Below are positions 36,207 to 47,190 of a stretch of 64,000 bases of DNA, piece after piece. A program made the translations under genes and the position numbers. Under the pieces are notes generated by a model, which saw only the letters and a list, made by a program, of their open reading frames with translations, searched no databases and was not told where the DNA came from. Source of the stretch: Agaricus subrufescens (taxonomy: Eukaryota > Basidiomycota > Agaricomycetes > Agaricales > Agaricaceae); the NCBI GenBank assembly GCA_029945375.1, contig CM057063.1, positions 434,001-498,000 of the forward strand, read 5' to 3'. The number at the start of each line of letters is the position of its first letter. Position 1 is the first letter of the stretch.

Positions 36207-37381
36207 TCAAAACCTCGCCATCGAACTCGATGTCGATTTCGATTTTGTAGTGAGTGAAACCTTCTTCAAACCCTCTTTCAGTACCCATATATCCATTTCC
36301 GTGACCACAACCTCAGACGAGATATTTCTGGCTATTTTTCTTAGAACATCATCCACACGTTCATCGGAGTATCCAGCCAATGCAACCAGAAAATCTCTAC
36401 TGCGACAGCCAAACTCGATAAAGGCGGGAAGGAAATACGACATGTCGGGAATACACATGCGCAAAAAATTTGCTACTTCTTCAGCACGAGTTTGAAGGGA
36501 CTCTGGAAGGGGACCCAAAGGGATGTGAGGGGTCGATTCGACGAGAGTCGTCGGGGACGCAGGAATACTTGGAGAGCGAGGTTCGGGTGAAGGTGGAATT
36601 TCTGGTATAGTGTTGGGCTCCGATGACGTTTTGATACGTCCCGTCGGTGGCGTGGGGAGTGCAGTAGTATCAGTTGTACCTAAAGTAGATCACATTGTCA
36701 GTAGCGTCGAGCAGATCAAATATGATTCATTTTACTTGAAGATGTTGAAGGAGCGTCCTGAGGCAAACTGAGTTTCGATCGGTCGTATGATTGCCCCCAA
36801 TTTCCCCTTCCGAGCTAAGAATATATATGTAACTCCATTTTGAAAAGAAAGGATGATAGGAAAACAAACGCACCCGTTGCCGATATTCATTTACAGTCCT
36901 TCCGGTAACCAGTCCATCGGCTCTGGCCTCTCTCGTCAAAGTTCTCTGGTGTGAAAACCGACGCCGAGCGTATTGATACACCGCGGCCATTCGTCGTTTT
37001 CGCTCTGAGTTAGTCCATAGAGGATTATTCAGTAACTGCGGAAATTGTTCAAGCATCTATAAAAAAAAATACGTCCCTGTCAGAAATGGAGTTGATCGGT
37101 GGGTAAATACCTACTGCTCTGTCGAAGCTATCCAAGGTGCTGCGAGGTTGAGAGTCGAAAGAGAGACCAAGATCGAACGTGTCATTGAGTGTCTTCATGA
37201 TAATTTTCTGTATCGTAAAATCTCATGTGGTTGACCGATATCTTGACAGGGGACTAGAAACGCACTTTCAGCTGTCGCGGTATCGTCTTATCTTCCATCC
37301 CGAAAATCAGATCCAATTCTACGACTCTTTATCAGATGGAGGATATACGTTGATGAATTGTGGATAAGTACGGGTGGCCAT
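36207..37381 (-). CDS. 'FLxxCxPxM' family member E
   Basis: Five exons (37381-37349, 37207-37115, 37056-36874,36814-36736, 36679-36207) join in phase and give 286 residues. Exon 2 is 31 codons (KIIMKTLNDTFDLGLSFDSQ, ending LDSFDRA), as in C, D and F. Exon 3 opens MLEQFPQLLNN and has the basic helix RKRRMAAVYQYARRRFSHQR. A Pro/Ser/Thr-rich linker follows (SEPNTIPEIPPSPEPRSPS). The C-terminal module reads EEVANFLRMCIPDMSYFLPAF, GCRSRDFLVAL and TEMDIWVL. The HF-x-x-YF ending of C and F is replaced by KEGLKKVSL, and the last 15 residues are a Ser/Thr/Lys tail. Member D is the next family gene, upstream on the same strand. Function unknown. Confidence 0.78.
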
Positions 37382-38015
37382 GGTCAACGTCGGGGAGTTA
37401 AGTAGGAACGCAAAGCCAGTAGAAGGTTGTATCCCTCTTTCTGGACGGGTGTCAACGGACTCGTGTGTTAGAGTATGGGGAATTTCCTCTCGTGCCACAC
37501 AAACGTAGTAGTGCGGTGTCTAAAGAGCTAGCGGCGGCAGGGTTGCCGCTGAGTAAATTCTCGGGAATCATACACGCGACAAGGAGTTTGATGCCCCAAA
37601 TGAATGTTTGATTACTTGCTATCGGTGGGCTGATACGTTTATTGTCCAAAAGAGGTGTCGATAATCGATATGATAATCCATATATGTGTGACATTTTTCA
37701 ATGTTATTGTACGAACAGAGAATGAACTCTCACGAGACTGATTGATGTGCTGAATTAAAACTCTTTATGCCAGCACGAGGCGACACGAGGATGTTTCGAA
37801 GACTCTTGGGAAGCATAACTACCACAATTAACCCAGTTGATTACGTTGATGTCTGAGTTACAACCGTTTGCCATTGCTGATTCGTATGTGGTCAGTTAAT
37901 GCCACCAACAGCACCGCTTCAACCATAGGGATGAACATATCCTACTTTGACTGAGAGTATTTATATTGCATTTATATTGGCCTTGGGGTGGCCACCTACC
38001 AGTAGTGACTACACA
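37382..38015. other. intergenic between family members E and D
   Basis: 634 bases with no supportable exon. It contains a doublet, TTTATATTGCATTTATATTGG, at about 37961-37981. Confidence 0.5.
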
Positions 38016-39240
38016 TTAGATCGAAGGAAATAAACTTAAGTGGCGAATACTGGCCTTCTCTTCCTTTTTTGGGGAGTACTTCGATGAGTCGAAGGGCGTG
38101 TCACGGATATTTATTTCGTGTTTAATGGCTTCATGCTTAATCGGTTCATGTTTCACTAATTCACCTTTGATTTCCGGCAGTTCATGTTTAACTTGTTCGC
38201 CTTTGATTTCCGGGGGCTCCTGTTTGATCATTTCATGTTTGACTGCTAGAGTCTCCCGCTTGATTAGTTCATGTTTGACCACCAGAGTTTCCTGTTTGAC
38301 TGGTTCGTGTTTGATTGCCGACGGCTCATGCTTGATTGACTCCTCTTTGATGAGTTCGCGTTTAAAGGGTTCAAGTTTAACGACGCCTGAGCGTGGAACT
38401 GAGGGGAGTGTACCTGATGGGGACGATAGAGCTGAAATTGTTGGACAAAATTCTGACGGCTCTTCTTTCACAGTAAGGTTTTGCGATGGGCTGCTGGTAA
38501 GGTGTTGGCTTGGAGTCGATGATTGAGCAGCTGGTGATCGTGGCAGCGGGACAGGTGAAGAAGGAGCTGGAGAAAGGGTAAGGGATATTCTTTCCGTCTT
38601 GACCGCTGTCAACCCTTGAGTTGTAATTGAGCGAGTAACTCGACGAGAGGTAGTGATTCTTGGCACCACTCGCCGTTGGGTTGGTCTTTTTGTCACTCCT
38701 TTGGTAAGAGGAGGTGTGGACAAGGCAGGAGAAGCGGCGCGCTGGTAAAACAAATGTTACTTCATGAAATAATCAGGTTCGAAAGATTATCGCTCACACG
38801 ATTTTTGAAGCGCATGTTTTTGCTATCCGATCGAGCACCAAATGATTCGAGGAAGTCGTTTCTGCGATAGTGGTTGAAATGTTGGCAACAATACTTGAGG
38901 ACAGCTTTCATCTTTGCCTGTTGTTCTTCAGTTGTCAACGATGTAGCCTGAAGAATATCCGGATATTCTTGGCTTATCTATTCAACGTTACTACTCCATG
39001 TCATACAAAGATAGAACAACCGAACCCCTTCTGAGAATTCAGTGATTTTTTCTTCTGCTTGATTGCGGTAAGTCTTGTATGGATCCAGCGTTTGCTCGGA
39101 AAGTCGTTTGATCCTCTCCTAGGAATTGTGTCAATAACAATGTCTCGAGAATCAGCGTATCCTATTTGTACCCTCAATTCCTCAAAGCGCGGATTACCTT
39201 GTCTCATACCGAGCCGCTCGGCAAAACTAGGGATGTCCAT
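38016..39240 (-). CDS. family member D with an array of SUMO-consensus motifs
   Basis: Four exons (39240-39172, 39118-39026, 38977-38798, 38741-38016) join at phase 0 and give 355 residues. Exon 2 is the 31-codon helix (ERIKRLSEQTLDPYKTYRNQ, ending KITEFSEG). Exon 3 opens ISQEYPDILQ and has AKMKAVLKYCCQHFNHYRRN, closely matching member C. Exon 4 is different from the rest of the family. After a basic Thr/Arg-rich stretch and a Ser/Pro linker, it carries about eighteen psi-K-x-E motifs between roughly residues 160 and 325 (VKTE, VKEE, VKLE, IKEE, IKHE, VKQE, VKHE, IKGE and so on). The spacing is often 8-10 residues. It lacks the FLxxCxPxM module. Psi-K-x-E is the consensus for SUMO conjugation, so the tail looks like a poly-SUMO acceptor. 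That is inference from motif density. Confidence 0.78.
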
Positions 39241-39628
39241 AAAACCCTTATGCGGCTTCAGAACATAATCAAGGACGGTTCAAATCATAGCTCTTACTGA
39301 TTTTCTTAGATCAGCCAAACCAGTGTTCAGTAAGAATATTACAGAAACCTCACCACGGGCCATTGCACAAGGAGGGGAGAAAGCAAATTAACGATGTCGA
39401 GATTACGCAGCTGTGGAAATAGGATTTGTAAGTGTGACCGAAGCATGTAACTCACCATTACGACTTGGCCTTGGTTGCTCCAGTGGATGTCGGATCACGG
39501 GACAGATCCTGCGTAAGTATTCATTGATTCTCAGAGGATGTTCTCTGTACTACGCTTTTCCAGAGTATCGACCCTTTGGATCAACTCAGCAACTGATGTC
39601 ATTAACATCACATTAATACCATTCACGA

Positions 39629-40282
39629 TCACTTTTTGCCGGCAGGTTCAGGGTTGCAGCGAACTGTGATGAAACAGGTCCGACCCTCCGAAGGGCGAAG
39701 GTGATTGAAGACCAGAGAACCTGGAGGAGGGATATGTGAAAGGAAGGAGGTAATCGGGGTGGAAAGAATGTTTCGCATACTAAGGGGCACCTGCGGGAGT
39801 TGAGCAAGGAAGTTGAGAGCAGCCACCGCACCGCCACCTGAACCGGCATCCGTGCCTCGCATTCTTCGCAGACAGTCAGATGAGACCAAATTTTCCAATC
39901 CACTGCCGACTTCTGTACACGTCATAAGAGTCTCGATAACTAATTTAATAATGCCGGCAGTACGAATCCGACCACAAGTCAATTTATGAACCAACAACAT
40001 GTCGATGAGCATTTGCTCCTTCGTCGTATACACGGTTACTATTCATGATTAACATTCTTTAAAGTGCATCGTCGATTTCAGAAACTCCAGACTGTGTGTA
40101 CTTGGTATATCTGCTTACCGTACAACTTTGCACTCCCGCTTTCGAAGACCTTTAAACCTCCACTTTGCCACAAATGACGTGTATGAAATCGCAGGAAAGG
40201 AAATTTCCAACGCGGAGTCTTTAGAGTATCTTCCGGACTGACGTCGACAACTCCTCAAGTGGCAGCGGCTTGGGGCCTGGTA
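39629..40282 (-). CDS. hypothetical protein, 3' exons only
   Basis: Two exons connect in phase: 40282-40119 and 40038-39629. The first encodes PGPKPLPLEELSTSVRKI, then RWKFPFLRFHTRHLW. The second encodes EQMLIDMLLVHKLTCGRIRT, IKLVIETLMTCTEVGSGLENL and a Gly/Ala-rich stretch, ending CNPEPAGKK. The exon before it (about 40424-40334, NVFTSRPWGTYEFFRYTAPQ) looks coding, but its donor does not match the phase needed at 40282. Either the gene is decayed or I have a boundary wrong. No domain is recognised. Confidence 0.4.
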
Positions 40283-41260
40283 CTGCTTAAGAATCGAAGT
40301 TACTGCTCAGGTTGAGTTAACATGAAGACTCACGCTATAGGTGCTCCGTAAGCAGAGGCCACTTGAGGAGCAGTGTAGCGAAAAAACTCGTATGTTCCCC
40401 AGGGGCGAGATGTGAAGACGTTGACTTATGAAAGACGAAAATGTATGGCGACCGGGGCCGAAAAGTAGTGTTGATGAGTGCTGCAGGCGAGTCTAACATG
40501 TATAGGGGGGCTTACACGCCAGGAAGATGTAGCAAGGAAGTTTCTTGATGTTAAGTTGATTGTTCCCAAGGAGTGAAACACTGGGCCTTCGGTAGTGATA
40601 CGATAGAACCTGAGTTACCTTGCAATAGACCATCGAGAGCAAGTAATATCGGAGGGCCTTCGGGTGTTTGATAGGGTGCCATGCAGGCCACCGATAGCTC
40701 CAGTCATGATCGCCAAGTATTAAGCAAAGATAATGCCAGCGACGCTAGCGTTTTTGATGGCGTTTCAACCATTCCACCGTAGAACAAGATAAAGAATATA
40801 GAGTACTCCATGGGGTTATTACAATTCTGTTAGCACATATCAGCCTCAATTAAGCTTATCAGGCCCAAACAGAATAACCAGCTGAAGAAGCATGGATTTG
40901 ATAATTACAACACTCACACCCACGTTGAAGGATCCCACACAGGGGCCACCCCCGTTCACCACCACGACTGGCTGGAAACGCTGATCGTGAAGGACTATCA
41001 ATGTATACATAACGTCCGTCGATTCTCACTTTTGAATCGAGATATCGGGACATGCCTAGTGCTCGTTGCCAGAAATTAAAGCCATCAGTTTCTTTGTATC
41101 TGTTTGATTTCATTATCCATCCACGCGTGATTTGTTCAACTAAGACGTTCAATCTAACCTTCATGTGTCTCGCTATCAACGGTACATCGTCAGTCATTTT
41201 ATACTGATTGTATGCTCACCTTGCTTCTAGAGGTGAATCTGGAACGACGCTAGTTTGCAT
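40283..41260 (-). other. possible upstream exons of the unresolved minus-strand gene
   Basis: Protein-like stretches on the minus strand include an ATG at 41260 (MQTSVVPDSPLEAR) spliceable to HMKVRLNVLVEQITRGW and NFWQRALGMSRYLDSK. There is also FQPVVVVNGGGPCVGSFNVG near 40960, and LSYHYRRPSVSLLGNNQLN into IKKLPCYIFLA near 40540-40610. I could not chain them in one phase to the exons ending at 39629. Confidence 0.3.
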
Positions 41261-41729
41261 GTCTGCAAAAATGGTTACCTCTTGACTTCGGAGTTAGTCG
41301 AGTACTCGTGACATGCAGCTCGCAAGCGATTTGGACGCACCAACACGAGTTAACGTCAAGGCTTCAAAATGGAATGTTCGAAGTTCTGATGGCCGTTACA
41401 TCTATGTAACATACAACTCTGGCATCTGCATACTCCGTTATGATTGCATCACCTTCTACACATTGCCGAGGTGTGCAAGTTACTCGTCTTCAGTGTTTCG
41501 TCAATTCATGTGTATAGTCTACTCCTCGAAGCCTTCACGTGTGCACGCACACAAACTGCTGATGTCGGGAGTGGCTCCGTTCTATCTATAATTTCACTGG
41601 CACAGCTATTCTCATCTCCGCTCTGGAGCGCTCAGAACACGCTGCATGCACGCCCCCTCATATAAATTGCCATGCTCTGTGAACAAGTAAGTTATTTTCA
41701 CTCCATTCATCGTCCTTTCGTTGCCAATA

Positions 41730-44499
41730 ATGTCTTTCTTCGCAGGCGGAGTTTGGCAGAGTGCAACAACCTCAGCTGCTCAGGCAAGCACTACGACTAA
41801 CAACGTCTCGGCATCTCCACCGATTTCCAGAAGGGGTACCGTTACGAGCCTAGGGGCTCGGGAACCCCCGCTACCGGACCCAAATGCCGATCCCGCTAAT
41901 GGGAGACGCTATACATTTCGTGGTCTTGCCCGGGCTTTACCTTACTTCATGAGATCGACGGCGGCCCCTGTAACAGTAACATCCGAGGAGGTTGAAAGGC
42001 CGGCAGTTTCGTCCTCTCCATCTCAGTCTTTGACGGATCTACAAGCCAAAGTTTCTACGAAACAGTCAAACGTTGTACGAGATGAACCCAAAGAGGCGGA
42101 AACCGGTACGACTGAAAGAGAAGGGAGTGATGCTAGTCAGGAGGGCACAGAAAGTTTGAAAAGCGAGGAGCCACGAGCGGTACCAGAGCGGTATGTGCGA
42201 TCACCTAGGTTAATACGAAGATAATCTAATTCCCAGTCCAAGGCGACCTTCAGCCTCTTCGGATGCGACTACAGTCGTGACTGAGGAATCGGATCCTATT
42301 TCCCAGTCCCCAGATGAACAGCCTGAAGTGAAGAAGCTGAATGTCGAGGTAGTCGAGGAGTCCACTCTTCGGGGACGTATCTTGGTTTTGGAGAACGAAA
42401 AAGCCGAGCTGTTGATCAAGATGAAATTGGATCAGGAATCCGCAGCGAAAGAGAAGTCGGACGTGATCCGCGCGCATACCGCTGATCTAGAGAATCTTCG
42501 TCAAGAATCCCGCCGGCAGCAGGAATCTCTAGATGCCAGCCACCGTCAGCTAAAGGAAATGAAGGAAAGGATCGCGGAAGTGGCACGGGAGAAAGAGGTC
42601 CTTAAGGAGGACGTTGCGAAAAGGGAAGAGTTATTGAGGGCTAAGGACGGGCAGGTGAATGAGCTTGTAGCAGCGAAAGAGGAACTCGTTGGTCAACTCC
42701 GGCAGACGGAGGGTAGACTTTCGGAAGAATCGGCATCGCTGGAGGATTTACGCCAACAAAATGCCGCTCTAGAGGACTTGAAGCAGGTCTTCGGGCGACA
42801 GAGGGCTGAGATGGAAGCTGAGACTGTACGAGTCAAACAGACGGCGGACCAGGCTTTGGCTGAACTGGCCGAAGAATATGGTAACAAAATGGTTGAGGCA
42901 TCCAACAAAATCCAGAAATATCACGATGAACTATCGAACTCCACTCTGCTCATCAGCGAACTTCGTACTAAACTTGAGTCATCTCAACGCGATGCTTCCG
43001 AGCTCTCCGAAACAGCAAACAAACGAGCTGATGCAATTCAACTGCAACAACAGCAGTTATCTGCGCTTCAGCAGACGAAGGAGACCTTGGAGCACACGGT
43101 CGAAGAAAAACAGTCCCAAATACGCTTTATGGAGGAGAATTCGGCGAGGATTCAGGCGGAACTTCGTAACAAACATTCATCGGAGATCAATGCTCAGCGA
43201 AGACTGGTCCAAAATCTCCAGGCATCCCTCCAGAATTTGCAGCATGATTTAAAGATTAGGGAGGATCAGGTCGACGAGTTGAGGACTAGCGGTGACGGAC
43301 TTCTCCAGAAGCTAGGCGAATCAGAGGAAAGGTGCAGGAACTCAGAGCAACGTGCGGAGGTCTTGGATGCCAGTTTTGCCAAGGCGAGTTCGGAGATACG
43401 TGACTTGGAAGAGAAAACGAAGGTGTCGAAAGCGGAAGCGGCGAGGGAGAAGGCGGCTCTAACAACCCGGGTGAATCAACTACGTCGACAACTGGATGAC
43501 ACACAACAGTTGGTCACGCAACGGGTGGAACAAGTGATGCGGCTTGAAAGTACGAACAGCGAACTCAGTAACGATCTTCATCACGCGCGGACCATTGTCA
43601 GCGAAAAGGACTCGACGTTGAAAAGTCTACGACAAGATAATGCTGGTCTGGAGGAGGCAAGGAAACGCCTTGACGAGCAGGTGAAGGGTTTGGAAATGTC
43701 GTTGGTCGAGGTTAAGCGGGCGGCTCAAGCTGAACATACGAAGATGATGGAGAATCATCAACGCGAGATGATGCAAGCTACGACTAGAATTCAAGGCCTT
43801 CAAAACGAGCTGTCGTCGTTTATCGCCACCGCTGAACAACTCCATACTTCTCTTGAGACGTCATTAGCAAACACCGAGAAGGCAGAGAAGGTCTCAGAAG
43901 AGCTCAGACGTCAAGTTCACGATCACCAGGATCACGTTTCTACGCTTCAGGACGCCTTACACACTCTTGAAGTTAAGAACGACGAAACAACTTCCAAATT
44001 GGTCTCGAATGAGCGGTCGTTCAAAGAGGAGAAAGCCGGCATTCTACGCCGTCATGCTGCGGAGATGGATACCCAACGTCGTGAGGCTCTCGAAGTCAAA
44101 CAGACGCTGCAACGGACTTTGGAGCAGAAGGAAAAGAGCTTGAACGTGCTAACTGATGAGAATAACACCCTTCGTGGCGAAGTGACTACATTGGAAAAAC
44201 GTGCGAGGAAGAACGAAGACGAGATCGTTAGCGTGCAAGCGACTCTTCGTGATGTGACACATAGGAGCAGAGTTTCCCTGGAGACATTGATAGACGAAAA
44301 GTTCAAAGTTGAGGAAGAGATTGAACAGTTAGAAAGTCGGATGGAAGAGTTGCAGAAGGAGTTGAAGGAGCGAACTGAAGAAATTGCGAAGCTCAAGGCG
44401 CCAACGTTCCAAAAAATGGGCCAGGCTATGTCGAGCGTTTTTGTTGGCATTTGGCAACTATGGGGTACACCGAGTCAGCCGACGAATAGGACCGAATAA
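41730..44499 (+). CDS. long coiled-coil protein
   Basis: Two exons (41730-42190 and 42237-44499) join across a 46-base intron to give 907 residues. The N-terminal 190 residues are disordered and Ser/Thr/Pro-rich, after a start MSFFAGGVWQSATTSAAQ. From about residue 200 to 870 the protein is almost continuous heptad-repeat coiled coil. Gln/Glu/Lys/Arg/Leu dominate, with no Pro over hundreds of residues (for example SRQQESL, LRQTEGRLSEE, LQNLQHDLKIREDQVDEL). It ends in a short hydrophobic, aromatic segment, MGQAMSSVFVGIWQLWGTP, which could be a membrane- or target-binding tail. This architecture suits a golgin, a tether or a centrosomal/septal scaffold, but the heptads give no family identity. 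The start was chosen because the ATG at 41730 opens the first good frame; a TTG nine bases upstream is not used. Confidence 0.85.
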
Positions 44500-44608
44500 C
44501 TCTATGGTTGGATTTGAACGAGAGTTCCTGCTTGATTGTATCCTTTTTTCTTTATCATGATGTATGTAATTTAGGTTCGGATAATTTATATGCTCCTCTT
44601 TGTGTCAT

Positions 44609-44655
44609 AATTACCTACTAGCATAGTACCGCCGGTCAGGCGCAGGTTTTGGAAA
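44609..44655 (+). repeat. left direct repeat flanking the MFS permease
   Basis: AATTACCTACTAGCATAGTA is followed by CCGCCGGTCAGGCGCAGGTTTT. The same sequence with few changes recurs at 46901-46945, in the same orientation on the other side of the permease gene. Confidence 0.8.
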
Positions 44656-44823
44656 TCTACTATATTTTGTGGAAAGTCATCCATTTATGCAGTAGTGCTA
44701 TTCATATCGGCTCCGTGCCTTGATGGGTCATCGACAATGGTAACTCAAAGTTGTTTAGTCGAGACACGCCGCTCGCATTTATGAGTTCCAGCGGTCCAGA
44801 TTCCGAAGAGCACATGCGCTGGG

Positions 44824-46619
44824 TCAAATATGATATCTCCAACGCCTCTGTGAAGAATTCACCACGTCACCATCTATCCCATCTCTACGATCCATTTGGT
44901 GGTTTATTCTTATCAACACCGTCCGTAACCAAAGGGACATTACTATCGTAACCACACCAAATGCAGCACAGATAGCAAATGACTTATTGTAAGTCGGTTC
45001 CCATGCTTTTGTCCAAACATAGGATCCAGCTATATTTCCGCTTTGTGATATGGCATTGATTAGTGCAAGTGCGACTGCACGTTTTTCGGGATTGTCGGAG
45101 ACTGTTGATGAAGACCATGCCATCAGGCAAACGAATCCTGCACTGGCTTGTGCGACCAGAAATCTAGAGATCTAGTGTCAATGAAGTCCAGGAGAGTTAA
45201 AAGAACCTGGGAGCCTACAATGATACATAACGAGCAGCAGTATTCATCGTGGATATGGCTAAGAGGCCTCCTATGACGGAGATGAGATAAGAGGTAACAA
45301 CATGCATGCATCGTTCCTCTTTCTTGTCTGAATGCCACGAAAGCCATATAGACCACGCGGCTGTAAAAACCCAAGGAAGAGCGCAGAGAAGAAGCGTAAT
45401 GGTTGGGTTATAACCCAGGGTTTGCGTGAGAGTAGGAAAATAGAGAAAGTGTGAAGAGGAAAGGTTGGACCACAGCTGTGTGAAGGCTAGATACCAGACT
45501 TTCCAGTCGGTAGCAGCGAGAACCAGGCCAGTAGCTGTTATTTGATGTGGCTGCTTTGTATTACGTTGGTTTGTAGGTACCGCGTCCTCAACCATTCTTG
45601 CCTTTGCTAGAGTATGCTCGGAAGGTGTAAGCCATGGGATCTTTTCAGACTCGGGATAATCGGGGAGGATGAAGGTGGCAATTATTGCGACAATAATTGT
45701 CAGGATGCCTTCAACAAAGAAGAGCCAACGCCATGCCGAATAGCCGAGAGTGCCATTCAGTAGGTCTAGGATCGCAGAAGCAAGGAGAGCTCCAAAAGCA
45801 TTTCCTAAGCTGATAGCACAAGATACGATGGCAGTTCTCTGAGACAGTTCACTTCTTTTGTACCATCGAGATATCATATAAAGAGTTCCCGGGAAAAATG
45901 CGGCTTCTGAGACTCCGAGGAAGAATCGCGCGGCGAGAGCACCATGATAGCTACGACAGTCTGAGAGCGAGAAATACACAGAGAACACAGAAGATTTCAC
46001 ACACCTGGTAACGAATCCTGTGCACACAAAGACTTAGGATCAGCGCAAGGGAGCCGTCGTATAATTGAAGGTGACGAACCCGTCATGAGGGAAATCAATC
46101 CCCAAACAATCATGCAACACGGCAAATACAACGATGGCCTTTTTACCTGGCTGAGAACCATATTCCTGAAAGGATGATGTCAGGGCCTAATGATACGAGG
46201 CTGCAACAAAGTCACGGATCTGTGGACTCACGAAGGCACTTGCATCGCTATATAGCCTATATAGAAAATCGACAAGACCGATGCGAATTGAGTTCCCCTT
46301 AACCTCAGGTCATCTTCGAAGCCGCGCAACCGAGCGGCGCTGGAGGGACGTGAGTAAATAATGTACTATCCTGTTCGACAAAATACATACGCTGCGCTGA
46401 TGCGATCAATATCTAAAGAAAATAACTCAGTCTCGTAGGTAAATTTTGGCACTGCATGAGAGCCTGACAGTTGACGATTTGCATGAAGAACAGCATTGAC
46501 ATTCGAATGTCCAATTTCCTGAGTAACCGCTTCTCCACATTTTCTCTGCTCTCAGGTACTGAAAATTGAGACTGCGATTCGAATACATCGTGATGGGGTG
46601 CTGTGAAGAGAGTAAGCAT
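44824..46619 (-). CDS. MFS permease, allantoate/nicotinate (anion:cation symporter) type
   Basis: Seven exons join in phase: 46619-46469, 46412-46391, 46339-46232, 46165-46080, 46017-46005 (only 13 bases), 45950-45219 and 45163-44824. They give 483 residues. The N-terminal VEKRLLRKLDIRMSMLF, RLRGFEDDLRLRGTQFASVL, GYIAMQVPSNMVL and RFFLGVSEAAFFPGTLYMISRWYKR are signatures of the ACS/Dal5-Tna1 family. So are AWRWLFFVEGILTIIVA and LPDYPESEKIPWLT. The second half has RAVALALINAISQSGNIAGSYVW, another family hallmark. Members carry small organic anions such as allantoate, nicotinate, pantothenate or biotin precursors, and the exact substrate cannot be read here. The reading frame is intact. The gene is bracketed by short direct repeats. 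Confidence 0.92.
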
Positions 46620-47190
46620 CAGAGAGTATCAACAAAGCGACAGATACATACAAGGCGATCGAGATCTAAGTAGGGGATGTTCTTCTGCCAGTGACATACT
46701 CACACGAGCGATTAAGCTTCAAGTTTTGTACGAGGTTGGTGAAGACGAGAAAACGGTGTTGTAACAGCTTAGGGCAAGGTGCTGGCACCAGTTTTATCCA
46801 ATCAGCAGGTCCCTGAGGCCAGATACCGCTTAGAGGTGTACTCAGTCAGTGAGCTGTGATCATTTCCCGCGCGTGCCGAAGGATACCTTCGTTGTTTAAA
46901 AATTACCTACTAGTATAGTCGGCGGTCAGGTGCAGGTTTTCAAATTCTGGGTTCACGACTCCGATCGTCTTGGAGTGTAAGCTTACACGCACTGCCCTCA
47001 GAATATTGTTGTATGTATTCGCCGCCGCCTTGATGCACTGGATGTTAGAGCGAGCCAGTGGATGTATGGAGTAAATTCGAGATCATATGATGCCGTGTGC
47101 ACTTAGCGCGGGAAAGAACATAATGAGCTCTCTGGGCACCGATGCTGTGGCCAGCTTATATTATCCGAGCTCATCCCCAAGTCTGGAGCA
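46620..47190. other. intergenic, upstream of permease and NACHT genes
   Basis: Divergent promoter region between the permease and the NACHT gene. It contains the right direct repeat (46901-46945). No exon is seen. Confidence 0.55.
46901..46945 (+). repeat. right direct repeat flanking the MFS permease
   Basis: AATTACCTACTAGTATAGTC is followed by GGCGGTCAGGTGCAGGTTTT, the counterpart of 44609-44655. The copies differ at a few positions and by a three-base gap. Confidence 0.8.

Noticed and set aside
42250..44450. Several minus-strand frames inside the coiled-coil gene
   Set aside because: They are antisense to an open 2.2 kb exon, and coiled-coil codon bias produces long reverse frames.
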